Below, piece after piece: positions 8,736 to 16,513 of a stretch of 64,000 nucleotides of DNA. The translations under genes and the position numbers were made by a program. This stretch comes from Microbacterium paraoxydans. Lineage in GTDB: Bacteria; Actinomycetota; Actinomycetes; Actinomycetales; Microbacteriaceae. Where the stretch lies: the NCBI RefSeq assembly GCF_020524545.1, contig NZ_JAIVLG010000001.1:248001-312000 (forward strand), read 5' to 3'. The notes below the pieces were generated by a model, which saw only the letters and a list, made by a program, of their open reading frames with translations, was not told where the DNA came from and made no database searches. The stretch's first letter is position 1. Every line of letters begins with the position of its first letter.

Positions 8736-9476
8736 ATGAACGCAACGCCCGTCATCGACCTCACCGGCCGCGTCGCCGTGATCACCGGAGCCGCCGGCGG
8801 ACAGGGGCGGTCGCACGCCGCGCTGTTCCACGAGCTCGGAGCAGACCTCGTGCTCACCGACCTCGACGGCGCGGCGGTGGCCGAGGTCGCCGCCCTCTAC
8901 GGAGACCGGGCCGTCGCGCTCGCCCACGACGTGTCATCCGCCGAAGCCTGGGCCCGGGTGGCCGCGGCCGCCGAGGAGCGGTTCGGGCGCGTCGACGTGC
9001 TCGTCAACAACGCCGGATTCTGCCCGGAGGGGCCGCTCGCCGAGACGGCGGAGCGGGTGATCCGCCTCACGCTCGACGTGAACCTGATCGGCCCGATGCT
9101 GGGCGTGCAGGCGCTGCTGCCGCTCCTGGGGGACGGAGCGTCGATCATCAACATCGCCTCGACCGCCGGGGTCGCGGGCTACGCCAACCGCGTGCCGTAC
9201 TCGGCCTCCAAGTGGGGGCTGCGCGGCGTCTCACGCGCTCTCGCCCGTGAGCTCGCCGGCAGCGGCATACGCGTGAACACCGTGTGCCCCGGGGCGGTCG
9301 ACACACCCATGATCACCGAGGACACCCGCGCCGGGGTCGGTTTCATCTCGCGCATCCCGATCCCCCGCGCGGGTCGACCGGACGAGGTCTCGAATCTCGT
9401 GGCCTTCCTCGCCAGCTCGGCGAGCAGCTACTGCACCGGCCAGGACTTCATCATCGACGGCGGCCAGGTCGCCTGA
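8736..9476 (+). CDS. SDR family oxidoreductase (3α/20β-HSD-like)
   Basis: 246-residue classical SDR. The cofactor motif TGAAGGQGRSH resembles the hydroxysteroid dehydrogenase subgroup; NNAGF, INIAST (Ser) and YSASK complete the active site. GGAGGA lies five bases before ATG 8736. The stop overlaps the start of the hexapeptide protein (ATG 9476). Probably oxidises a ring hydroxyl, which fits a steroid regulon, but the substrate is inference. Confidence 0.9.
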   Translation: MNATPVIDLTGRVAVITGAAGGQGRSHAALFHELGADLVLTDLDGAAVAEVAALYGDRAVALAHDVSSAEAWARVAAAAEERFGRVDVLVNNAGFCPEGPLAETAERVIRLTLDVNLIGPMLGVQALLPLLGDGASIINIASTAGVAGYANRVPYSASKWGLRGVSRALARELAGSGIRVNTVCPGAVDTPMITEDTRAGVGFISRIPIPRAGRPDEVSNLVAFLASSASSYCTGQDFIIDGGQVA

Positions 9477-10093
9477 TGCCCGCCTATGCCTTCGACGGGG
9501 TCGTGCCGGTCGTCGCCCCGACCGCATTCGTGCACGAGACCGCGAGCCTGATCGGCGACGTCATCATCGGTCCAGGATGCTACATCGGGCCGTTCGCGAG
9601 TCTGCGGGGCGACTTCGGGCGCATCCTCGTGGGTGAGGGGTCGAACGTGCAGGACTCGTGTGTGATCCATGCGTTCCCCGGTGCCGATGCCGTGCTGGAG
9701 CCGAACAGTCACGTCGGGCACGGGGCGATCCTGCACGGCTGCCGCATCGGGTCGTTCGCGCTGATCGGCATCGGATCGACCGTGCTCGACGGCGCCGAGA
9801 TCGGGGCGGATGCGCTGCTCGGCGCTGGCGCGGTCGTGACGGCGGGCACCGTGATCCCACCCGGGACGAAGGCGCTCGGAGCCCCGGCCAGGGTCGTCGG
9901 CCCTCTCGACGACCAGGCGATGGCCTGGAAGCGCAATGGTGTGCGGATCTACCAGGAGCTCGCACGGCGGAGCCTGGAGACGCTGCGGCCGGTCGCGCCC
10001 CTCGCCGCGGTGGAGGCCGACCGGCGCCGTACCTCCTGGCCGCACGATGCGGCGACCCCGTTGCACCGGCAGCGGGCCCAGGGGCGGCCGTGA
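9476..10093 (+). CDS. gamma-carbonic anhydrase/PaaY-like hexapeptide protein
   Basis: 205-residue left-handed beta-helix protein of the gamma-carbonic-anhydrase family (YrdA/CaiE/PaaY group). Three zinc-ligand histidines are visible: H65 (VIH), H82 (GH) and H87 (LHG). Repeats such as IGDVIIGPGCYIG form the helix, and a C-terminal helix follows. In the phenylacetate pathway PaaY is a thioesterase that rescues stalled CoA intermediates. Its place inside this CoA-ester operon suggests a similar clearing role (inference). It overlaps both neighbours. Confidence 0.88.
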   Translation: MPAYAFDGVVPVVAPTAFVHETASLIGDVIIGPGCYIGPFASLRGDFGRILVGEGSNVQDSCVIHAFPGADAVLEPNSHVGHGAILHGCRIGSFALIGIGSTVLDGAEIGADALLGAGAVVTAGTVIPPGTKALGAPARVVGPLDDQAMAWKRNGVRIYQELARRSLETLRPVAPLAAVEADRRRTSWPHDAATPLHRQRAQGRP

Positions 10094-10530
10094 GCGAGGG
10101 CTTCGACGACTGGCTCGCGATCACCCGGGCGATCGCCCGCTACGGCCGGTACGCCGACCGGCGGCGCTTCGCCGACATGGCCGATCTCTTCGCTCCCGGC
10201 GGGCGGATGCTGATGTTCCGCCCGCGCGCCGAAAAGCCGACGGATGCGCCGCAGGGGCGTGAGCAGTTGATCACCGCGTTCCGCGCGCTCGATGCCTTCG
10301 TCGCGACCAGTCACGCACTCGCACCGAGCGAGGTGGAGATCGATGGCGACACGGCGAGAGCGCGTACCGCGTGCATGTCGCATCACATCCGCGAGACGCC
10401 CGACGGCCGTATGCGCTTCACGCTTGCCGACCGCTACGACGACACGCTCATCCGTCTCGACGGACGCTGGCTCTTCCGCGAGCGGCGCAAGTACACCGAC
10501 TGGACGGAGCAGGTGGCGTTGCGGCGGTGA
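10090..10530 (+). CDS. SnoaL-like (NTF2-fold) protein
   Basis: 146 residues with a GTG start overlapping the previous stop (GTGA). The N-terminal ITRAIARYGRYADRRRFADMADLF helix pair followed by beta-strands is typical of SnoaL-like domain proteins, the fold of ketosteroid isomerase, scytalone dehydratase and the bile-acid 7α-dehydratase BaiE. A candidate catalytic His is in MSHHIRE. Last gene of the 8736-10530 operon. It could dehydrate or isomerise a hydroxylated ring intermediate; this is a structural-family inference. Confidence 0.82.
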   Translation: MSEGFDDWLAITRAIARYGRYADRRRFADMADLFAPGGRMLMFRPRAEKPTDAPQGREQLITAFRALDAFVATSHALAPSEVEIDGDTARARTACMSHHIRETPDGRMRFTLADRYDDTLIRLDGRWLFRERRKYTDWTEQVALRR

Positions 10531-10575
10531 CGTTCTTTTTCGAGCAAAATGTATGTTTCGGCGTATCATGGAGTC

Positions 10576-10839
10576 ATGAGTCAGATCGCGATCACCGACG
10601 CGCGCGGACGCCTTGCGTCCATCATCGACGAAGCGCGGAGCGAGCCCGTGTACCTCACCCGCCGCAGCTTGCCGGTCGCGGCCGTCGTCGATGCCTCGTT
10701 CCTCGAGCGTCTCCTGGAAGACGCCGAGGAGCTCGCCGACATCCGCGCCGTCGACGAGGCATGGGACGAGACGGAGCGTCTGGGTGAGACGCCGATCCCC
10801 TGGGATGAGGTCAAGCGCGACCTCGGATTGACTTCGTGA
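10576..10839 (+). CDS. Phd/YefM-type antitoxin
   Basis: 87-residue antitoxin-like protein. The N-terminus ITDARGRLASIIDEARSEPV is the Phd/YefM DNA-binding fold; the acidic C-terminus would wrap the toxin. A TATCAT -10 box ends six bases before ATG 10576, so the message may be leaderless. It overlaps the toxin start by four bases (GTGA). The pair separates two halves of the catabolic island and carries no KstR2-like box, so it is probably an unrelated insertion. Confidence 0.87.
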   Translation: MSQIAITDARGRLASIIDEARSEPVYLTRRSLPVAAVVDASFLERLLEDAEELADIRAVDEAWDETERLGETPIPWDEVKRDLGLTS

Positions 10840-11093
10840 CCTATACGGTCCAGGTCCTCCCGGTCGCTGTCCGCGCGATCCGCAAACTCCCCCCTGAGGC
10901 GAAGCGTCGTGTCGAGGCGGTGATCGAGCTCCTGGCGGAAGACCCGCGCCCGCCGGCGGCGAAGAGGCTCACGGCTCGACCCGAGTGGCGGGTGCGAAGC
11001 GGTGACTATCGCGTGTTGTACCGCATCGAGGATCGGGTGCTCACGGTCGTCGTCGTCCACGCCGGTCATCGGCGCGATATCTACAGTCGCTGA
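10836..11093 (+). CDS. RelE/ParE family toxin
   Basis: 85-residue toxin of the RelE/ParE superfamily. The pattern YTVQVLPVAVRAIRKLP, then RPPAAKRL, WRVRSGDYRVLYRI and a C-terminal HRRDIY is characteristic; RSGDYRVLY is the core signature. RelE members cleave mRNA on the ribosome and ParE members poison gyrase; sequence alone favours RelE. GTG start overlaps the antitoxin stop. Convergent with the acyl-CoA dehydrogenase ending at 11112. Confidence 0.9.
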   Translation: MTYTVQVLPVAVRAIRKLPPEAKRRVEAVIELLAEDPRPPAAKRLTARPEWRVRSGDYRVLYRIEDRVLTVVVVHAGHRRDIYSR

Positions 11094-11111
11094 CGAACAG
11101 CCGAGTCGCTC

Positions 11112-12221
11112 TCACCCGTGGGCGAGCGCCCAGATCTCGGCGCGCTCGCGCAGCTCTCGGGCCGTGCCGAACAGCTGCCCGAGCGCATGGGCGCGCTTGA
11201 AGATCAGGTGCGCGTCGTGCTCCCACGTGATCGCGATGCCGCCGTGCAGCTGGATCATCTCTGCAGCGACGTGCGCCAGAGCCTCGGAGCAGGTGGCCTT
11301 CGCGATCGCTGCGAGCTCGAAACGATCGGCCGCGCGGGAGGCGAGAGCCGCGGATGCCGCGCGCGACGCCGTGCGTGCCACCTCCACGCGCACGTGCATG
11401 TCGGCCATGCGGTGCTTGAGCGCCTGGAAGGAGCCGATCGCCCGTCCGAACTGCACGCGCTGCGTCGCATAGGCGACCGTGTCGTCGAGCGCTCTGGCCG
11501 CCGTGCCGGCCTGCACCGCGCTGACGGCGGTGAGAGCGAGCGCGCGCACGGTCTCCAGCACCTCGGCATCGGCCGCGCCGAGCGTACGTGCGGGTGTCTC
11601 GTCGAAGCGCAGAGTCACCATGCGCAGGGTCTGATCCATCGCCGGAGTCTCTTCGCGGACGACGGTGTCCGCGTCGAGCACCTCGAACAGGCGGGGACCT
11701 TCGGGCGTCCGCGCGATCACGAGCAGGACCTCGGCGGCGTCGCCGTCGAGCACGAACCCGCACGCTCCGTTCAGGGTCCAGCCGTCGCGTTCCTCGGCCT
11801 GCACGTCCACGCGGTCGGGGGCGAATCGTCCGGTCGGATCCGCCCAGGCGAGCGCCGCAGACGACGACCCCTCGGCGATGCCGGGCAGGAGCCGCGCCAC
11901 AGCATCCGCGTCTCCCGTGGCGAGGATCGCCTGCGCGGCGATCGCGACCGAGCCGAGGTAGGGGGAGGGTGCCAGCGAGTACCCGATCTCCTCGAGGACG
12001 AGCTGCGCTTCCCGCAGAGTGAAACCGGCACCGCCGAACTCCTCGGGGATCGCCATGCCCGCGATGCCGATCTCTTCGCAGAGCAGACGCCACAGGTCGA
12101 CGTCGAAGCGTTCCGCGCTCTCCATCGCGCGTCGGCTCGCCGCGCTGTCTGCACGCTGGCTCAGGATGCCGCGCACGAGTGCCACCAGCTCCTGCTGGTC
12201 CTCATCGGGTTCGAAAGACAT
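11112..12221 (-). CDS. acyl-CoA dehydrogenase, FadE33-like
   Basis: 369-residue acyl-CoA dehydrogenase. The helical N-terminal domain, beta domain and C-terminal helices (ATQRVQFGRAIGSFQALKHRMADMHV, IQLHGGIAITWEHDAHL) are all present. It follows the FadE32-like gene by one base and has GGAG before ATG 12221. In mycobacteria fadE31-fadE32-fadE33 sit in this order and form αβ heteromers that desaturate acyl-CoAs from the opened rings. It is somewhat longer than mycobacterial FadE33 (about 318), so the one-to-one match is tentative. Confidence 0.85.
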   Translation of the reverse strand: MSFEPDEDQQELVALVRGILSQRADSAASRRAMESAERFDVDLWRLLCEEIGIAGMAIPEEFGGAGFTLREAQLVLEEIGYSLAPSPYLGSVAIAAQAILATGDADAVARLLPGIAEGSSSAALAWADPTGRFAPDRVDVQAEERDGWTLNGACGFVLDGDAAEVLLVIARTPEGPRLFEVLDADTVVREETPAMDQTLRMVTLRFDETPARTLGAADAEVLETVRALALTAVSAVQAGTAARALDDTVAYATQRVQFGRAIGSFQALKHRMADMHVRVEVARTASRAASAALASRAADRFELAAIAKATCSEALAHVAAEMIQLHGGIAITWEHDAHLIFKRAHALGQLFGTARELRERAEIWALAHG

Positions 12222-13190
12222 TCACCGCTCCTTCGGGAGGATATCGCGGGCGATGCGTGCCCGGTGGAACGCGGGGGTACCCCAGACCGCGCTGAGCGCG
12301 GGAGCAAGACCGAGCCAGATGCGCAACGTGTGCTCGGCCGTGTAGCCGATCGCCCCGTGCACCTGCAACGAGACGCGTGCGGCGAGCAGGGCCGCATCCC
12401 CGGCGGCGACCTTCGCCGCGGAGATCGCTCGGTCCTCATCCGGCTCGTCGGCACGGAGCGCGGCATTCCACACCAGCGGACGCGCGAAGCTGAGCGCGAT
12501 GCGCACCTCCGCGAGCTGGTGCTTGAGCGCCTGGAACTCTCCGATCGGCCGTCCGAACTGCTCGCGTACCTTCGCGTACGACACGGCCTCCGCGAGCATC
12601 CGCTCCCCGGCGCCGACCAGGGTTGCGGCGGCGGCGAGGCTCGCCTCGTTGAGGGCTGCGTCCAGGGCGCCGGGGCCGAGCGGGACGGCGTCGCCGGTCG
12701 GGGTCAGCCGCGCGAGTCGTCGGGTCGGCGCGACGGAGGTCAGCTCGTCTGCGGCTTCGCCGTGATGCAGTGCGCCGTCGCGCACGAGATATCGGTGCGA
12801 GGCGACGGCCGCGTCGAGGGCGGCGGGAGCCGTGCCGTCGACCGCGGCGGTCGCGATGGCGCCAGCGGCGAGCTCGCCTCTGGTCTCGTCGTCCACCAGC
12901 CCGGGAAGCAGGGCGACCGTCTCGAGGTAGGGGCCGGGAATCCCGTGGTAGCCGAGGCGCTCGAACACGACCACGAGGTCGCTCAGCGTGCCGCCGAAAC
13001 CGCCCGTCTCCTCGCTCACGCGCAGACCGAGCAGACCCAGTTCGGCGAACTGGCCCCACAGCGCGAGGCCGGGCGCGGTGTCGCCGTCGGCCCAGCTGCG
13101 GGCGATGTCCGCGCCGCCCGATCCCTCGACGATCTCGTCGATCGCCTCCGCGAAGGCGAGCTGTTCTTCCGTGGGCAGGAACCGCATCAT
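12222..13190 (-). CDS. acyl-CoA dehydrogenase, FadE32-like
   Basis: 322 residues, the reduced length typical of FadE32-type partner subunits. It begins MMRFLPTEEQLAF; VREQFGRPIGEFQALKH and VQVHGAIGYT-type C-terminal segments are recognisable (VSLQVHGAIGY). The first ATG overlaps the FadE31 stop. It probably forms a heterotetramer with FadE31, one subunit supplying the catalytic base and the other completing the FAD site, as described for mycobacterial α2β2 enzymes. Subunit pairing here is inference. Confidence 0.86.
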   Translation of the reverse strand: MMRFLPTEEQLAFAEAIDEIVEGSGGADIARSWADGDTAPGLALWGQFAELGLLGLRVSEETGGFGGTLSDLVVVFERLGYHGIPGPYLETVALLPGLVDDETRGELAAGAIATAAVDGTAPAALDAAVASHRYLVRDGALHHGEAADELTSVAPTRRLARLTPTGDAVPLGPGALDAALNEASLAAAATLVGAGERMLAEAVSYAKVREQFGRPIGEFQALKHQLAEVRIALSFARPLVWNAALRADEPDEDRAISAAKVAAGDAALLAARVSLQVHGAIGYTAEHTLRIWLGLAPALSAVWGTPAFHRARIARDILPKER

Positions 13191-14356
13191 GCGCGCCTTC
13201 CGTCTCCGCCGCGGGGGAGCCCGAGGATCCGCTCCGCGATGATGTTGCGCTGGACTTCGTTGGTGCCGGCATAGATGGGCCCGGCGAGGGAGAACTGGTA
13301 GTCGTCGACCCATCGGCCGCCTTCGACCGCGGACGCCCCCCGAAACTCGCCCTCCGGGCCGAGGATGCGCAGGGCCGTCTCGTGGATGTGCACGTCGAGC
13401 TCCGACCAGAACACCTTGTTGATGCTGCCCTCCGCACCGACGGAACCGCCGTCGAGCAGGGTGCTGACGGTCTGCCAGGTGAAGAGGCGATAGGCTTCGG
13501 CGCCGATCCAGGCGTCGACCACGGCGTCGTCCTCCGAGGTCGTTCCCTGCTCGGACTGCAGTGCGATCAGCCGATCGGTCGCGGCGAGGAAGCGTCCGGG
13601 GGCGCGCAGCGAGAGTCCGCGCTCGTTGCCCGCGGTGCTCATCGCCACGCGCCAGCCGTCGCCCGGAGCCCCCAGGACGTCCGCATCGGGGACGAACACG
13701 TCATCGAAGAAGATCTCCGCGAACCCGGTGGTTCCGTCGAGCTGCGCGATCGCGCGCACGGTGATCCCATCGGCATCCATCGGGAAGAGGAAGTAGGTGA
13801 GCCCGTGATGCCGTTGCGCCTCGGGGTCGGAACGGAAGAGTCCGAAGCCGCGGTCGGCCCACACGGCGCGAGAGCTCCAGATCTTCTGGCCGTTGAGCAC
13901 CCAGCCTCCGCGGGCGTCATCGCGGCGCGCGGTGCTGCGGATGGCCGCCAGGTCGCTGCCCGCGCCCGGCTCGGACCACGCCTGCGCCCAGATCAGGGTG
14001 CCGTCGGTCATCGGTCCGAGGAAGCGTTCGTGCTGCGCGGGGGTGCCGTGCTCGAACAGGATCGGTGCGAGGAGCGAGATCCCGTTCTGCGCGACGCGGG
14101 TCGGGGCGCCCGCGCGGTAGTACTCCTCCTCGAACAGCACCCACTCGGTGATGCCTGCGTCGCGGCCGCCGTACTGCTCGGGCCACGACACCACGGACCA
14201 CCGGCCGGCGGCGAGCGTCGCCTCCCACTCGCGATGTGCGGCGAAGCCGGCCTCCGTGTCCATCGACGGCAGCGGGGTCGACGGGACGTTCTGTTCGAGC
14301 CAGGCGCGCGCCTCTGCGGCGAACGCCTGCTGGTCCGGGGTCAGGTCGAGGTTCAC
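13187..14356 (-). CDS. acyl-CoA dehydrogenase, FadE31-like
   Basis: 389-residue full-length acyl-CoA dehydrogenase. WAQAWSEPGAGSDLAAI and GWVLNGQKIWSS mark the FAD/substrate beta domain, and YAGTNEVQRNIIAERILGLP ends the C-terminal domain; Ala replaces the Glu used as base by medium-chain enzymes at that spot. A GTG start at 14356 overlaps the crotonase stop. A much longer upstream reading in this frame is open by chance and crosses other genes. Position in the fadE31-32-33 order supports the name. Confidence 0.87.
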   Translation of the reverse strand: MNLDLTPDQQAFAAEARAWLEQNVPSTPLPSMDTEAGFAAHREWEATLAAGRWSVVSWPEQYGGRDAGITEWVLFEEEYYRAGAPTRVAQNGISLLAPILFEHGTPAQHERFLGPMTDGTLIWAQAWSEPGAGSDLAAIRSTARRDDARGGWVLNGQKIWSSRAVWADRGFGLFRSDPEAQRHHGLTYFLFPMDADGITVRAIAQLDGTTGFAEIFFDDVFVPDADVLGAPGDGWRVAMSTAGNERGLSLRAPGRFLAATDRLIALQSEQGTTSEDDAVVDAWIGAEAYRLFTWQTVSTLLDGGSVGAEGSINKVFWSELDVHIHETALRILGPEGEFRGASAVEGGRWVDDYQFSLAGPIYAGTNEVQRNIIAERILGLPRGGDGRRA

Positions 14357-15216
14357 TGCGGTGCCCCCTTCGTGTCGGCCTTGATGGAGCGGACGTCGAC
14401 TCCGCCCAGCGAGTCGCCACCGACCTCCGCGTTGTGGGCATGTGCCGCGTGGTGCAGTCCGAACACCGAGTCCATGCCCGCGCGCATGCCCTGCAGGTCC
14501 TCGGCCTGGTTGACCGCCTTCTTGGTCAGGGCGAGCCCCAGCCGCGGCATGCGTGCGATGCGCGCCGCGAGCTCCAGCGTCCGCTCCTCCAGCTCGCCGA
14601 GAGGGACGACATGGTTCACCATGCCCAGCTCGTATGCGCGAGCGGCCGGCATCCGATCCCCGGTGTAGAGCATCTCCTTGGCGGCGCGGGGGTTGGTCAC
14701 CCACGGGTGCGCGAAGAACTCGACCCCGGGGATGCCCATCGACACGACCGGATCCTGGAAGAAGGCGTCGTCTGCCGCGACGATGAAGTCGCACGACCAG
14801 GCCAGCATCAGCCCGCCGGCGATGCAGGCGCCCTGCACCATCGCGATGACGGGCTTGGGGATCTCGCGCCACCGTCGGCACATGCCGAGGTACACCTCCG
14901 ACTCGCGCGCGAAGCGGGAGTCGACGCCGCTCGCGCCCACGTGGTCCCACCAGATCACGGCCCTGCGCTCGAAGCTCTGGTCGATGTCGCGCTCGGGCGT
15001 GCCGATGTCGTGGCCTGCGCAGAAGTGCTTCCCGTTGCCGCCGAGCACGATGACCTTGACGGCGTCGTCGTCGACCGCGCGCGTGAAGGCGGTATCGAGG
15101 GCGTAGGTGACGGCGGAGTTCTGGGCGTTGCGATACTGAGGGCGGTTCAATCGGATGATCGCTGTCGACCCGCGCACCTCGTAGGTGACCACGGCGTCGG
15201 CGGATTCGACGGTCAT
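14353..15216 (-). CDS. crotonase (enoyl-CoA hydratase/isomerase) family protein
   Basis: 287-residue crotonase-fold protein, first gene of the operon running down to 11112. The oxyanion-hole segments are FCAGHDIG and GACIAGGLMLAWSCD. Both canonical hydratase Glu positions are replaced: Met in AGGLMLAW and Val in FQDPVVSMG. Simple syn-hydration is therefore unlikely; isomerase, hydrolase or C-C cleavage chemistry is more plausible. Four-base overlap with the FadE31-like gene. A KstR2-like box lies 35 bases upstream of the start. Confidence 0.88.
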   Translation of the reverse strand: MTVESADAVVTYEVRGSTAIIRLNRPQYRNAQNSAVTYALDTAFTRAVDDDAVKVIVLGGNGKHFCAGHDIGTPERDIDQSFERRAVIWWDHVGASGVDSRFARESEVYLGMCRRWREIPKPVIAMVQGACIAGGLMLAWSCDFIVAADDAFFQDPVVSMGIPGVEFFAHPWVTNPRAAKEMLYTGDRMPAARAYELGMVNHVVPLGELEERTLELAARIARMPRLGLALTKKAVNQAEDLQGMRAGMDSVFGLHHAAHAHNAEVGGDSLGGVDVRSIKADTKGAPQ

Positions 15217-15250
15217 GACGGGTTCCTCTCTGAACTCCAGCAGTCAACCA

Positions 15251-15264
15251 AACAATCGCTTGGT
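15251..15264. promoter_or_regulatory. KstR2-like operator, crotonase/fadE30 divergent promoter
   Basis: AACAATCGCTTGGT differs from AnCAAGnnCTTGnT only at position 6. It is nested in a wider inverted repeat AACCAA-N8-TTGGTT (15246-15265). Starts of the divergent operons are at 15216 and 15347. The following ttattgatactatacg is A/T-rich, and TACTAT or TATACG could be the -10 box toward fadE30. Confidence 0.78.
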
Positions 15265-15346
15265 TTATTGATACTATACGTGAACGGCCCTCCGAAGACC
15301 ACGTCGAACGGCGGCGCCGGAGATGATGACTCGATGAGGAGCACAC

Positions 15347-16513
15347 ATGGATGCGACGCCGCACGATGCGGATGAGCGGTTCCGCGCCGAGATCCGCGGA
15401 TGGCTGGAGGAGAACCTCACCGGCCGCTTCGCCGAGCTGCGCGGACGCGGAGGCTCCGGCCGCGAGCACGAGGACTTCGAGGCGCGGCTGGAATGGAATC
15501 GGCACATGGCGGCCGCCGGCTGGACGTGTGTCGCCTGGCCGGTCGAACACGGCGGGCGCGGGCTCAGCATCGCGCAGCAGGTCATCTTCCACGAGGAGTA
15601 TGCGAAGGCGGATGCTCCCGCTCGAGTGAACCACCTCGGCGAAGAGCTGCTCGGACCGACCCTCATCGCTCACGGCACGGCGGAGCAGCAGGCGCGGTTC
15701 CTCCCCGGCATCGTCGCGGTCGAGGAGCTGTGGTGCCAGGGGTATTCCGAGCCCGGAGCGGGATCGGACCTCGCCGCCGTGTCGACCAAGGCGCAGCGCA
15801 TCGGGGACGAGTGGTCGATCACGGGGCAGAAGGTGTGGACCTCGCTCGCCCAGCACGCCGACTGGTGCTTCGTGATCGCGCGCACCGAACCGGGATCCGT
15901 CCGCCATCAAGGGCTGTCCTACCTTCTCGTGCCGATGGATCAGCCCGGGGTCGAGGTGCGACCCATCCTGCAGTTGACCGCGACGAGCGAGTTCAACGAG
16001 GTGTTCTTCGACGACGCCAGGACACGGTCCGACCTGGTCGTCGGCGGTGAGGGCAACGGCTTCAGGGTCGCGATGGCCACGCTCGGCTTCGAGCGGGGCG
16101 TGTCGACCCTCGCCCAGCAGATCGCGTTCCGGCGCGAGCTGGATGCGGTGATCGAGACGGCCACGCGCACCGGCGCCATCGACGACGCGGTGCTCCGCGA
16201 TCGACTGGTGCGTGCTCGCATGGACCTCGAGGTGATCCGGCAGCACGCTCTGCGCACGCTCGGCGGCGAACAGGGCGACGGAGCCTCGGTGGCCAAGCTG
16301 CTGTGGTCGAACTGGCACCGCTCCCTCGGCGAGCTCGCGATGGACGTCGCCGGCCCCGAAGCCCTCCTCGTCGGTGCCGACTATGCGCTCGACGACCTGC
16401 AGACGCTGTTCCTGTTCAGCCGCTCCGACACGATCTACGGCGGCTCGGATGAGATCCAGCGCAACGTCATCGCCGAGCGCGTGCTCGGCCTTCCCCGAGA
16501 GGCCCGCCCATGA
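15347..16513 (+). CDS. fadE30: acyl-CoA dehydrogenase, FadE30-like
   Basis: 388-residue acyl-CoA dehydrogenase (mycobacterial FadE30 is about 385). QGYSEPGAGSDLAAVST and EWSITGQKVWTSLA mark the FAD/substrate domain; TIYGGSDEIQRNVIAERVLGLPRE closes the protein. FadE30 desaturates the HIP-CoA side chain after FadD3 activation. The order fadE30-ipdF, with fadA6 close by, matches the KstR2 regulon of M. tuberculosis. The ribosome site GAGGAG precedes ATG 15347, and the stop overlaps ipdF. Confidence 0.86.
   Translation: MDATPHDADERFRAEIRGWLEENLTGRFAELRGRGGSGREHEDFEARLEWNRHMAAAGWTCVAWPVEHGGRGLSIAQQVIFHEEYAKADAPARVNHLGEELLGPTLIAHGTAEQQARFLPGIVAVEELWCQGYSEPGAGSDLAAVSTKAQRIGDEWSITGQKVWTSLAQHADWCFVIARTEPGSVRHQGLSYLLVPMDQPGVEVRPILQLTATSEFNEVFFDDARTRSDLVVGGEGNGFRVAMATLGFERGVSTLAQQIAFRRELDAVIETATRTGAIDDAVLRDRLVRARMDLEVIRQHALRTLGGEQGDGASVAKLLWSNWHRSLGELAMDVAGPEALLVGADYALDDLQTLFLFSRSDTIYGGSDEIQRNVIAERVLGLPREARP

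Noticed and set aside
11118..14668. Long plus-strand frames opposite the FadE genes
   Set aside because: They are shadows of the minus-strand acyl-CoA dehydrogenases with no recognisable domain.
14357..16318. Upstream extension of the FadE31-like frame to more than 1000 residues
   Set aside because: It would run antisense through the crotonase operator and fadE30; GTG 14356 gives a normal-length dehydrogenase.
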